A DNA stretch of 64,000 nucleotides from contig NW_026250688.1 in NCBI RefSeq assembly GCF_024244095.1, forward strand, positions 186,001 through 250,000, written 5' to 3'. Positions 53,288 through 62,084 of the stretch are shown here, one piece after another (positions within the stretch are counted from its first letter, which is position 1; every line of letters begins with the position of its first letter). The position numbers and the translations under genes were made by a program. The DNA comes from Nematocida homosporus. Its lineage: Eukaryota; Microsporidia. Under the pieces are notes generated by a model, which was not told the DNA's origin, did not search any database, and was given only the letters and a program-made list of their open reading frames with translations.

Positions 53288-54931
53288 ATGGGTTGTCATG
53301 TTCTCAATACTAAACAATCATCTGGAACTCTACAACAGGCCTGTCTAGAGATAGTCATGACCCTAAAAGAAGATAAGGATCGCAAAATCAACATTAAGAC
53401 TCTTACCCAGCAGATAGCCAAAAAGCACCAGCTCAAAGATACGCCAAAATTATCCCAAATCTTAGCAACTGTCCCGGAAGAGGAAAAGGATGTTTTAGCC
53501 CGATTAAGAGTAAAACCCGTCCGCACAGCTTCCGGAGTAGCTGTAGTAGCTGTCATGGCTAAGCCACATCGTTGTCCACATATTGCCATTACTGGTAACA
53601 TCTGTGTTTACTGTCCAGGTGGTCCTGATTCTGATTTTGAGTACAGCACTCAATCGTATACGGGCTACGAACCCACTAGTATGCGCGCCATTAGAAGTAG
53701 ATACGATCCTTATAAACAAAGTAGAGATAGATTAACCCAACTATCTATTTTAGGTCATAGTACAGATAAGGTTGAGTATATTATTATGGGAGGTACATTT
53801 ATGTCTTTAGACCGTCAGTACCGTAGCTGGTTCATCACTAAATTACATGATGCTCTTTCTGGTCGTGAGTCACACTCCTTAGAAGAGGCTATTTTCTTCA
53901 GTGAGCGTAGTCCTAACAAATGTGTTGGTTTAACGATTGAAACTCGTCCGGACTTCTGTATGGAAAGTCATTTAAACGATTTACTCTCTTATGGCTGCAC
54001 TCGTTTAGAAGTAGGCGTACAAAGTGTTTTTGAAGATGTTGCAGTTGATACTAATAGAGGACACTCAGTCCGAGATGTTTGTGAATCTTTCAAACTAACT
54101 AAAGATACGGGATATAAGATAGTTACGCATATGATGCCCAATCTACCCAATGTAGATATGGAAAGAGATGTTTTACAGTTTCATGAGTTCTTTGCTAATC
54201 CTAAGTTCCGAACCGATGGACTTAAGATTTATCCTACTCTAGTTATTCGTGGCACCGGGTTGTATGAACTTTGGAAGAACGGCAAGTACACTAACTACTC
54301 ACCTAACGACTTAATTGATCTCCTGGCCAAAATCTTTGTGATGGTTCCTCCTTGGATTCGTATCTATCGCGTACAAAGAGATATTCCAATGACTCTAGTT
54401 AGTTCTGGAGTCGAACATGGTAATATTCGTGAGATAGTTCTGGCCCGAATGGCTGAGCAAGGCTTTGCCTGTCGTGATATTCGCACACGAGAAGTAGGTA
54501 TTCAGAACATTCATACGCAAGAGTTACCCGATAAAGTAGAGCTTGTCCGTCGGGACTATTTCGCTAGTGGTGGCTGGGAGACTTTCTTAGCCTATGAAGA
54601 TACGACTAAGGATATTCTAGTTGGTCTTTTACGTCTCCGTCGACCGGGCCGTCATCTTTTCCGACCTGAGTTACAAGGTGCCGTAAGTATTATCCGCGAA
54701 CTTCATGTCTATGGCAGTGCCGTTCCAGTCGAAGGTCGGGACCTAAGTAAATTCCAGCACCAAGGCTATGGCAAACTGCTTATCCAAGAAGCCGAGCGAA
54801 TTGCCCAAGAAGAGCACCACTCAACCAAAATAGCCATTATTTCCGGAATCGGCACTCGCAACTACTACCGCAAACTCGGCTACTACCTCGATGGCGCGTA
54901 CATGTCCAAAGACCTACCGGCCACCCACTAG
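53288..54931 (+). CDS. ELP3: Elongator catalytic subunit Elp3
   Basis: tRNA-modifying enzyme making the cm5 group on wobble uridines, with a radical-SAM domain and a GNAT acetyltransferase domain. The 547-residue product is full length. The SAM cluster motif C-x9-C-x2-C is seen as CPHIAITGNICVYC followed by PGGPDSDFEYSTQSYTGYEP; also GYEPTSMRAIRSRYDPY, EYIIMGGTFM, LTIETRPDFC and LEVGVQSVFEDV. The C-terminal acetyl-CoA site is FQHQGYGKLLIQEAERIA and GTRNYYRKLGYYLDG. An AAATTTTT box ends directly at the ATG. The N-terminal about 80 residues match the regulatory helical region. Confidence 0.97.
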   Translation: MGCHVLNTKQSSGTLQQACLEIVMTLKEDKDRKINIKTLTQQIAKKHQLKDTPKLSQILATVPEEEKDVLARLRVKPVRTASGVAVVAVMAKPHRCPHIAITGNICVYCPGGPDSDFEYSTQSYTGYEPTSMRAIRSRYDPYKQSRDRLTQLSILGHSTDKVEYIIMGGTFMSLDRQYRSWFITKLHDALSGRESHSLEEAIFFSERSPNKCVGLTIETRPDFCMESHLNDLLSYGCTRLEVGVQSVFEDVAVDTNRGHSVRDVCESFKLTKDTGYKIVTHMMPNLPNVDMERDVLQFHEFFANPKFRTDGLKIYPTLVIRGTGLYELWKNGKYTNYSPNDLIDLLAKIFVMVPPWIRIYRVQRDIPMTLVSSGVEHGNIREIVLARMAEQGFACRDIRTREVGIQNIHTQELPDKVELVRRDYFASGGWETFLAYEDTTKDILVGLLRLRRPGRHLFRPELQGAVSIIRELHVYGSAVPVEGRDLSKFQHQGYGKLLIQEAERIAQEEHHSTKIAIISGIGTRNYYRKLGYYLDGAYMSKDLPATH

Positions 54932-55385
54932 AACATCCCAACTTACCACTCACGACCACAACTTAAGTACAACATCTTAAGTAATATCTTAAAAGTAAGA
55001 TCAATAAAGCAACATTTACTTAACTACACACTCCATTACTTATTTACACAACTACTAACTCATAACTACTAACTTAACTACACACCAACCCCATAAGATA
55101 AGACTTTCACACCATCTTTTTGAGACAACGCCATCCTTTCACATATCATCACATTAAGTTAAGTTAGGCTGGGTGGAGTTAAGATAAGTTAAAGATAAGA
55201 TTTAGCTACTATCTAGTATTATTTATTGAGTAGCCATTACATTATTCACTTACACATACTACTTGCGCAACCCCACTCAACCTAACCCCGCTCAACACCA
55301 ACCTAACCCCACATAACCCCACTCAACTCAATACTAATGTTATCTTAATTTAACTAATTTTAACTTAATTGAATATTAAAATTAA
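54932..55385. other. Gene-free stretch between Elp3 and Dbp2
   Basis: AT-rich with C/A-biased words (CTCAACACCAACCTAACCCC) and a short G/A/T block near 55150. No gene or RNA is recognised. The three TTTCC-N6-GGTAA boxes begin just after it. Confidence 0.5.
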
Positions 55386-55468
55386 TTTCCTTATGGGGTA
55401 ATGACGTAATAAAATAACATTTATTTCCTTTTATGGTAACCGTTTGACTCATTTTCCTAATATGGTAA
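55386..55468 (+). promoter_or_regulatory. Three TTTCC-N6-GGTAA boxes before Dbp2
   Basis: TTTCCTTATGGGGTAA (55386-55401), TTTCCTTTTATGGTAA (55424-55439, identical to 10247-10262) and TTTCCTAATATGGTAA (55453-55468) lie in direct orientation with 22- and 13-bp spacers, ending 93 bp before the Dbp2 ATG. Confidence 0.55.
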
Positions 55469-55561
55469 TCACAACCAACCATCACCTAACGTCATCCCAA
55501 TACTAACCCAACCATTTCCCGACAAATCCCACCTATAAATAGTAAAATTTTTTAATCCAGC

Positions 55562-57079
55562 ATGGCATACAACAGCTTCGGCAACAACCGACCTGGCAGC
55601 GACTTCAAAAGACGTGATACTTGGGGTGGCGATAGAAAAGAAAATTCCAGATTTAATTCCTCCGGCCCCAGAAGACCTTTCGGTGACTCAGTCAAAGATA
55701 ACGGACCAGTTGATTTTGAAAAAGTCTTCTACACCGAACATTCAGAGTTATCTAAACTAACCGATGAACAAGTTTCAAAAACTAGAAAAGATTTTGATAT
55801 GACTATCACTGGTGATAATATTCCTAAACCATGCATGAACTTTGAGTATATGGGCTTCCCCATGAACATTCTTAAAGAGTTCAGCCGTTGTGGATTCACA
55901 GCTCCTACTCCTATTCAAGCCCAAGGTGTCCCTATGGCCTTATCTGGTAGAGATATGGTAGGTATAGCTAATACTGGTTCAGGTAAGACCTTATCTTTTA
56001 TTCTTCCAGCTATGATACATGCCAAGGCCCAACAACCACTAAGAAATGGTGATGGTCCGATTGTTTTGGTTTTAGCCCCTACTCGTGAACTTGTCTCACA
56101 GATAGAGGAAGAAGCCTCTAAGTATGCTAAGTATTTTGGACTAAGAACTACTTCTGTCTTTGGAGGAGTATCTTCTGGTCCTCAGAAATCAGCCTTAAGA
56201 AGAGGAGTTGAAATTTTGATAGCCACACCGGGTAGATTGATAGATCTTTACGATCAAAGAGCTTTGTTTTTAAGTAGAGTAACTTTTATGGTCTTAGATG
56301 AAGCCGATCGGATGTTAGATATGGGATTTGAGCCGCAATTGAAGAAGATCATTCCCGAGACGAATCCCAAACGGCAAACTCTAATGTGGAGTGCTACTTG
56401 GCCTAAAGAAGTCAAGGAATTAGCCCGGAGTTATATGAAGGATTATATTCAAGTTAAGATTGGAACGGCTGATTTAGTAGCTAATGCTAAGATTGTTCAA
56501 AAGACTTATATGGTAGATCATTGGGAGAAAGATAAGACTTTATCTGAGATCTTATCAGAAGTAGGAGGGGATGAGTCTAACAATCCACGAATTATTATCT
56601 TTTGTAATCAAAAGAGACGTTGTGATGAGTTAGTAGATAAGATGCAAGAGTATGGCTGGCCAGCTGAAGCTCTGCATGGAGATAAGGCTCAAAATCAAAG
56701 AGATAAGATTATTGCTGATTTTAAATCGGGTCGTCGGACTATTTTAGTGGCTACTGATGTGGCTGCTCGTGGTTTAGATGTTAAAGACGTTAAAGCCGTG
56801 ATTAATTACGACTTCCCGACTAATTGTGAGGATTACATCCACCGGATAGGCCGGACGGCTCGAGGGAACAGTGTAGAGGGCCATTCCTTTACGTTCTTCT
56901 CAGCTAGGGATGATAGAAGCAATGCCAAGAAGTATGTGGAGATCTTGAAGGAGACGAATCAGGAAATACCTGCGCAGTTAAGTACGTTAGCTATGTCCCG
57001 TGGGGGCAGTGGTGGCGGTAATCGGCGGTATGGCGGTAATGGCGGGGGTTTCCGGGGTGGCCGTGGAGGCAAGTGGTAA
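55562..57079 (+). CDS. DBP2: DEAD-box RNA helicase Dbp2/DDX5
   Basis: ATP-dependent RNA helicase involved in mRNP assembly, ribosome biogenesis and decay. The 505-residue product contains all family motifs: the F-x-x-M-G-F-P upstream aromatic with APTPIQAQGVPMALSGRD (Q-motif), ANTGSGKTLSF (I), PTRELVSQI (Ia), TPGRLIDL (Ib), VLDEADRMLDMGFE (II), SATWP (III), IIIFCNQKRRCDEL (IV), ATDVAARGLDVKDV (V) and HRIGRTAR (VI). The C-terminus is a Gly/Arg-rich RGG tail. The S-A-T-W-P form and the FEYMGFP segment favour Dbp2/DDX5 over other DEAD proteins. An AAAATTTTTT box lies 8 nt before the ATG. Confidence 0.96.
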   Translation: MAYNSFGNNRPGSDFKRRDTWGGDRKENSRFNSSGPRRPFGDSVKDNGPVDFEKVFYTEHSELSKLTDEQVSKTRKDFDMTITGDNIPKPCMNFEYMGFPMNILKEFSRCGFTAPTPIQAQGVPMALSGRDMVGIANTGSGKTLSFILPAMIHAKAQQPLRNGDGPIVLVLAPTRELVSQIEEEASKYAKYFGLRTTSVFGGVSSGPQKSALRRGVEILIATPGRLIDLYDQRALFLSRVTFMVLDEADRMLDMGFEPQLKKIIPETNPKRQTLMWSATWPKEVKELARSYMKDYIQVKIGTADLVANAKIVQKTYMVDHWEKDKTLSEILSEVGGDESNNPRIIIFCNQKRRCDELVDKMQEYGWPAEALHGDKAQNQRDKIIADFKSGRRTILVATDVAARGLDVKDVKAVINYDFPTNCEDYIHRIGRTARGNSVEGHSFTFFSARDDRSNAKKYVEILKETNQEIPAQLSTLAMSRGGSGGGNRRYGGNGGGFRGGRGGKW

Positions 57080-57159
57080 GCCCATAGACTGAGCGAGTTA
57101 TGAAGACCTGCAAGATGATAATAAATCTAATAGACAGACTAATCATAACTCTTTTAGTA

Positions 57160-57295
57160 AGCCTTTATCTGATCGTTTTTTATCTTATCTTCTTTTTTAT
57201 CTCTTTATCATTTTATTGCCTTATCTTATCTTCTTATCTTATTTTCTTATCTTATCTCCTTATTTTATCTTATCTCATTATTTTAAGCCAATAAG
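57160..57295. repeat. CTTATCTTATT pyrimidine-rich repeat
   Basis: CTTATCTTATCTTCTTATCTTATTTTC-type words (TTATC pentamers) follow the Dbp2 stop. The open frame across them encodes only Leu/Ile/Ser/Tyr and is not considered a gene. Confidence 0.7.
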
Positions 57296-57437
57296 GTATT
57301 TTTGCTTTGATTTGGGATCTAAATCTAGATAATAAAAAGCTATCTTAAAAACGTTATATCAAGTTATGGTTACGTTACGATTATGTTATGTATTGGGTTG
57401 GGTTATGGTGGATTGGGTTGGGTTAAGTTAGGATTTT

Positions 57438-57494
57438 GTCGTGTTGGTAAGTGACTACACGCCGTTTTCAACCAATACCAAACCAATACTAACT
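57438..57494. repeat. 57-bp dispersed repeat U, copy 1 (inverted copy at 63638)
   Basis: GTCGTGTTGGTAAGTG...CCGTTTTCAACCAATACCAAACC matches the reverse complement of 63638-63694 at about 48 of 57 positions. It lies immediately before element R copy 4. Confidence 0.6.
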
Positions 57495-57500
57495 CAATAG

Positions 57501-57812
57501 TCATATTAGATACTCTTCAGATTATTGAATGAAGTATCAGTGCTGGCTATGACGGGTACAACACCTAATTGGGTTGGTATCTTCTTAAACTAAATACATC
57601 TAGTGTTTATAGTTTGGAGTTGTCCTCTACCAATCTCTAACTCTACCAACCTCTAACACAACACACCCCACTACCAACTCAATGAAACTGCTGATGAAGA
57701 ATAAAGATGCACTAACTTGTGTTTATCTTCTTGAAACAGATTGCAATGCAACTGACATAATTTAAGGACCCATAATCTTTACTAGTAAAGAATGTTAGTA
57801 TATTGAACACCA
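57501..57812 (+). repeat. Dispersed intergenic element R, copy 4
   Basis: Collinear with 9899-10207 and, inverted, with 4948-5211. It carries the AGTCATATTAGATACTCTTCAG end, the TTTATAGTTTGGAGTTGT centre, GATGAAGAATAAAGATGCAC and the TTTACTAGTAAAG...ATTGAACACC end. It has no coding content. Confidence 0.65.
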
Positions 57813-57935
57813 CAGATTTTAATAAAGATACGGTTTGAGTTAGTGTTGAGTTAAGTTAAGTTGGTGTTAAGTTGAGTTAGTATTGGTTTGGATGTAGTTA
57901 GTAATGACAAGATGGTGATTTTGTAAAATGGACTG

Positions 57936-58391
57936 TTAGATATTGAGTGGTGGTATGGGGTGCTGGGACGGGGTAAAGAAGAGGAGAAGTTGTTGGAAGT
58001 TGGTGTAACAGAAAACCCAGTTGAGAGTGAGTAGGAGGACAATGGGAATAAGTAGACCAATAGATACGAATGCGCATAAACATAATAGATAGCAGCGTGC
58101 ATAATGCCAGGCAATATTGGCACAGTTGTGGTTGGGTTGGGTGAACATAAGCACTATAATACGGCTGACAATGAAGATAGTGACTAGACTGGCTAGAATA
58201 GGAAATAAATTAAGGGAGACTAGATAGATACGTGGTAGGATCCAAGAACAAGTGGGTGATGTTTCGAGTGTGTGGTACAGATGACTTAGATAGAAGTAGA
58301 TGGCTGCATTCATAATGAGAGTGGAAAGAGCTGAGATAAGAAGAATTAGGCCATCTTTGTTTAATACTCGAATTAGAGATAGTGGTAACAT
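57936..58391 (-). CDS. Small multi-pass membrane protein, possibly truncated family member
   Basis: 151 residues, almost entirely hydrophobic, with about three to four helices: LILLISALSTLIMNAAIYFYL, a LVSLNLFPILASLVTIFIVSRIIVLMF pair, and YLLCLCAFVSIGLLIPIVLLLTL. It begins LPLSLIRVL, similar to the LPLRLATV/LPLRLASV that follows the EYVKIS motif in the proteins at 21484 and 62085. A stop codon lies just upstream, so the polar N-terminus and the motif itself are absent, as is the C-terminal KRxxGY block. It could be a shortened copy or an unrelated small membrane protein. It lies between element R and the rest of the membrane-protein cluster. Confidence 0.5.
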   Translation of the reverse strand: MLPLSLIRVLNKDGLILLISALSTLIMNAAIYFYLSHLYHTLETSPTCSWILPRIYLVSLNLFPILASLVTIFIVSRIIVLMFTQPNHNCANIAWHYARCYLLCLCAFVSIGLLIPIVLLLTLNWVFCYTNFQQLLLFFTPSQHPIPPLNI

Positions 58392-58600
58392 GTGGTTATT
58401 CTAAAAAAGAAACCAGATACTTAGTATTAGGTTAGGCAGTGTAGGTTGTGACACGATCAAAATGATTTGAGTTGAGCTGGATTGGGTTGGATTGAGTTGA
58501 GTATGTTGAGTAAAGTTGGGCTACGGAAGATGGGAAAGATAGTGATTGGTGAGTTGGGAATTAAATTTAAACACGAGATTGGTGGTAAAAGCTGTAGAAG

Positions 58601-59242
58601 ATGGGTAGATTGTTGAGATGTTTGCATGAGATGGCTAAATTGGAAACTCAGGAAATGAACTGGCTGAGCCAGGTTTGGTGGGGTTTGGAGTTGTATATGG
58701 GGGTTAGTAATTTGGTGTTGCGATCTTATTTGGCTGGAGTCTTATATATGCAGAGATGGGGGTTAAATAGTCAAGAGAAGGTGTTGGGCTGGGGGTGGAT
58801 GGGGTGTATTGGGGTACTAATGGTTGGGCCGGGGTTGTACTCAATGGTTATTTCTGGTTGGAACTTGATTATGACGTGTGAGGCGGATAGTACTAGTAAA
58901 CGGGTGTCTGATATGTACTCTTTATGGATGGTGGTGTTTATTTATTCCATGATGAGTATTCCCATGGTTTTGTTTCGTTGTTGGATTGCTTTGTTGTTAT
59001 TGTTTGGTCTGATTGCGGTTAAAGAAAGTGAATGGATGTTATTTATTGGATTGTTGCCTAATTTGGTAATTAAGATAAGAGGGGGCGGTGTTCTGATAAG
59101 ATCGCTTTGGAATAAACGTCGAAGTAACTCCAAAACTGCGTATGGGTTGGCATTGGCTAATAAGATCATAGACGTTTGCTCATTGGGTATGTGCTTAGAT
59201 CTGCTGGTTCATGAGATGCCTTGGAAGTTTGGAAGGAGTTAG
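58601..59242 (+). CDS. Small multi-pass membrane protein, cluster member
   Basis: 213 residues with about four hydrophobic segments: LGWGWMGCIGVLMVGPGLYSMVI, LWMVVFIYSMMSIPMVLFRCWIALLLLFGLI (probably a hairpin), FIGLLPNLVIKI, and a C-terminal DVCSLGMCLDLLV after a basic stretch (RSLWNKRRSNSKTAYGLALANKII). The basic stretch followed by a Tyr-Gly and a final helix is in the same position as the KRxxGY/F block of the proteins at 60907 and 62085. Overall similarity is weak, and the EYVKIS motif is not present. Composition is G/T-rich compared with the plus-strand genes elsewhere. The function is unknown. Confidence 0.55.
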   Translation: MGRLLRCLHEMAKLETQEMNWLSQVWWGLELYMGVSNLVLRSYLAGVLYMQRWGLNSQEKVLGWGWMGCIGVLMVGPGLYSMVISGWNLIMTCEADSTSKRVSDMYSLWMVVFIYSMMSIPMVLFRCWIALLLLFGLIAVKESEWMLFIGLLPNLVIKIRGGGVLIRSLWNKRRSNSKTAYGLALANKIIDVCSLGMCLDLLVHEMPWKFGRS

Positions 59243-59466
59243 GTTGTATTGAGTTAGGTTGGTTTGTGATGGGATGGGATGGAATGGAATATTAGGTTGA
59301 TTTTGTATTAAGGTGGCCATTAGGCAATGTTTAGATGGGGAGTTTATTGACAAATGTTGATATTTAATGAAGTCTGATCTCTGATATCATAATCAGACAA
59401 AATTTGCAATAATGTCCTAAAAAGGAAAATCTCCTCGAAATAAATAGAGATTGATTAAAAAAACGG

Positions 59467-60192
59467 ATGGTTAATGTTGCCCAATGTGTTCTGCACGCTT
59501 GCAATATAGGAAAAGAACGTCGAGATTATCTTAAGAAACAGTCATTTTTCGTCTATCTCTTTATCTGGTGCATGTCTACTATGAAGAATGCTCATTTATA
59601 CATACTGATGTATACCAAACAAGTGGCTTTTCAATCTAAACCAAACGACACGTTTTTAGCGCCTAATAGTCTAATGTGCTTTTTGGTGCAATTACTCTTC
59701 AGCGTTTATAGCTTATATATTATGCTGATGTGGGGTACTAGATTTGTCATTCATTATCGCAAGCGCTTTGCTGCTGGTGGTATTGGGCCTTTCCTGTGCT
59801 TTACATCAACGGTTGGATCGGCTATTAAGAACTGGTTTTTGAAGTTGCTTCAAGAATGCTTGACTGGAATAGTACTGGGAATATTGTTGGCCCAACTTCC
59901 ACCTCACCACTTCGTTGGTAAGGGATTGCTTTTTATCCTTTACAGTTTCTTGTTGGCGGCCAAAATCAGTAATTTCAAAACACTGATAAAAAGATGCGCC
60001 AAAGCCACTGATCAAGATGAAAAGATGGGTTACATCATTGTTTTGATCAAAAACACCATCTCAACCTACTTGTTGTTCCTAGTAATGATTCTTTTATTCA
60101 CTATTACTGATCATAGACCAGTGTTTCCCAGTGCTACATTTGAAGCAAAATTCCAGTATACCGGGGATCCTTCTGACTTTAAAGGTCAATAA
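59467..60192 (+). CDS. Small multi-pass membrane protein, cluster member
   Basis: 241 residues. Hydrophobic segments lie near 27-40, 68-90 (LMCFLVQLLFSVYSLYIMLMW), 130-142, 150-168 (GLLFILYSFLLAAKI) and 196-215 (TYLLFLVMILLFTI). The last two are separated by LIKRCAKATDQDEKMGYIIVLIKNT, similar in layout to AAKRCESTDDDLGPKRRAGFLIVDRIY in the protein at 62085 (Lys-Arg-Cys, acidic spacer, basic-Gly-aromatic, helix). It is therefore a likely divergent member of the same family, without an obvious EYVKIS motif. It is preceded by an A-rich leader (GATTAAAAAAACGG). The function is unknown. Confidence 0.6.
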   Translation: MVNVAQCVLHACNIGKERRDYLKKQSFFVYLFIWCMSTMKNAHLYILMYTKQVAFQSKPNDTFLAPNSLMCFLVQLLFSVYSLYIMLMWGTRFVIHYRKRFAAGGIGPFLCFTSTVGSAIKNWFLKLLQECLTGIVLGILLAQLPPHHFVGKGLLFILYSFLLAAKISNFKTLIKRCAKATDQDEKMGYIIVLIKNTISTYLLFLVMILLFTITDHRPVFPSATFEAKFQYTGDPSDFKGQ

Positions 60193-60484
60193 TTACAAGT
60201 GATAGAGACCACTCTCTAATAAACCACCCTAGAAATCTGTTATTGTTATGGCATTTAAATGAAAGGCCAGTAATGCATGCCTATTACGATTGCGTAGCGG
60301 GTTAATTGGTAGATTATTGGCCTTCTAAATTGTTTAGTATCTAAATTGGGTTAGTATTGGGTTTAGTGAGACCATGCAACTCAGTTCATTAATGTTAAAG
60401 CCTGGATTTATACCCTCAAGATTGATTTGATGCTAAAATCCAATTTATTGGGTTAGTATAGTGCCTAATACGAAGTCCATCTTA

Positions 60485-60701
60485 ACCAATACATACTCTA
60501 TTAAAGACAATCCTTGAGGTGAGTGTGGGCACCATTTATTGAGTGAATATAGGCGTGAGTGAGTACGACTTCGTACTGAGTGAGTGTAGATATACAAAAC
60601 TAAAGTGGTCAAAACTGCCTGGTTATATTAAAATTACGTCGTGGCCGTAACATCAATTGATGGCTATTAGTGCATAACCTGCCAGAGATCAGGTTGATCG
60701 T
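60485..60701 (+). repeat. Dispersed element T, copy 2, upstream of a multi-pass family gene
   Basis: Collinear with 21154-21375 over about 217 bp with substitutions and small indels. It ends in GATCAGGTTGATCGT, 205 bp before the ATG at 60907. Confidence 0.65.
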
Positions 60702-60748
60702 ATTGGTATTGGGTTAGTATTGGCTAGTGGTTCTAGGGCGGCCCCGCA

Positions 60749-60784
60749 TAGAGATATATCGAAGGCCTCATTAAGATGTGTGGG
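60749..60784. repeat. 36-bp dispersed repeat, copy 2 (inverted relative to 4477)
   Basis: The reverse complement matches 4477-4512 at 34 of 36 positions. It lies between element T copy 2 and the TTTCC box. Confidence 0.7.
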
Positions 60785-60849
60785 AATGCTACAAACACTA
60801 CACTAACCCAAGACTAACATATTTTCAAATAATAGCTAAATCGTCAAAA

Positions 60850-60865
60850 TTTCCTTTTTGGGTAA
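60850..60865 (+). promoter_or_regulatory. TTTCC-N6-GGTAA box before the 60907 gene
   Basis: TTTCCTTTTTGGGTAA lies 41 nt before the ATG at 60907. The following sequence, GACTATAATTTGTAATATTA, could hold the initiation region. Confidence 0.5.
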
Positions 60866-60906
60866 TTCTGGGGACTATAATTTGTAATATTATTTTGGAC
60901 TAGTAA

Positions 60907-61692
60907 ATGAACGCCACTCTCAAGCCGAGTCAGCCTTATGCAATACTTAATAACGATAGTTTGTTGGAAGAAGAACTAGTCCGCACCCCAACTGCTTTTG
61001 AACACTGTTTTGACATCTTTAACCAAGAATATGACAAGTTCAAAAGGATTATGCCATTTAATGGGGTCTACGCCATACAAACGCTAGCAGCCCTTATCAT
61101 TATTTCGATAATCCTAGTTGCTTCTATCAATATAACCCTATCTTGGGGAACCCTGGATACTTTAACTTGTGCTTTGATTGGCATAAGTTTTGCAATCTGT
61201 ATAATCTCGTCAGTAGTTGAAACCGTAGTATTCGTAGGTAGTGGTATTGCCGGTGCCAAATCGTCTAAAAACTCACAGAGCATGCTCTTGGTGATCGCCG
61301 ACATAGTGACATATATATTAAGCTCTATGGTTCTTATCCTTATTGGAGTTTGTCTCATAATTGTGCTGGCATCCTCTCCTAAAATAGTGACCCCAATTCT
61401 CGGTGCTTTGGCTGCTCTAATCTATCTCCTAATCAGAACGGCTCAGACGGTTTCTATTTGGAGATGTATGGTAAAAGAGTCCATCGGGAACACTGGCATA
61501 ACCTCAAAGCGCAAGCAAGGATTCTACTTGGCGATGTCCACCTACATAGTAGAACTGGTATTCACTGGCGCGCTTTTTGGAATGGCTATCTTTGCTTTGA
61601 CTCAACCTAGCTTCCTTGACCTACTCCAACTCTCTGCTGAGCATACAGACGCCATTTGTAAGGTCTTCACGAAAATAACGACATTCATCTAG
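60907..61692 (+). CDS. Multi-pass membrane protein, KRxxGF family member
   Basis: 261 residues. The N-terminus is polar (1-50), then four to five hydrophobic helices: TLAALIIISIILVASINITL, LTCALIGISFAICIISSVVETVVFVG, VIADIVTYILSSMVLILIGVCLIIVLA, ILGALAALIYLLI, and a C-terminal VELVFTGALFGMAIFAL. Before the last helix TSKRKQGFYLAMSTYIVELVFTG aligns with GPKRRAGFLIVDRIYKLTMVFTG of the protein at 62085. A Trp-Arg-Cys lies where the other has Lys-Arg-Cys. EYVKIS is not obvious, but the spacing of helices is the same. The gene is preceded by element T and a TTTCC box. No transporter family is recognised. Confidence 0.68.
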   Translation: MNATLKPSQPYAILNNDSLLEEELVRTPTAFEHCFDIFNQEYDKFKRIMPFNGVYAIQTLAALIIISIILVASINITLSWGTLDTLTCALIGISFAICIISSVVETVVFVGSGIAGAKSSKNSQSMLLVIADIVTYILSSMVLILIGVCLIIVLASSPKIVTPILGALAALIYLLIRTAQTVSIWRCMVKESIGNTGITSKRKQGFYLAMSTYIVELVFTGALFGMAIFALTQPSFLDLLQLSAEHTDAICKVFTKITTFI

Positions 61693-62084
61693 TGCCAGAA
61701 ACCCGATAGTTATCAATCTACGCATTGCTGTCTTCTTGTATGTGACCCAAATATGCCAATAATGAACAAAATAGCAATAAAGACGTTTTTTGATATCTGG
61801 TTAGGAACAAATAGAGTTGAGTTAGCATTCGGTTAAAAGTAGATGCGCTCAACTTGCAATCAAGCTAACACCAAATACCCACTCAATAATCTGGTTTGAT
61901 CTGTGCTAGCTTAGTGCGAATCTAAAGTATCTAGTGGAGAATACCATCAGTTTATTAAAGCAAATCTTGACTTTAAACTTACATATCAATAAGTCAACTA
62001 TGATAATTTTGGCAGGCTAACTTTATAGATTACACTCAATACATTCCTCAATATGATAAGACATAAAGCGTACTCGACAGTTAG
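61693..62084. other. Gene-free stretch between convergent membrane-protein genes
   Basis: Mixed AT-rich sequence with no repeat or gene that I can recognise. Confidence 0.5.

Noticed and set aside
57100..57294. Hydrophobic 64-codon frame after Dbp2
   Set aside because: It encodes only the TTATC pentamer repeat (Leu/Ile/Ser/Tyr), which is expected by chance from such DNA.
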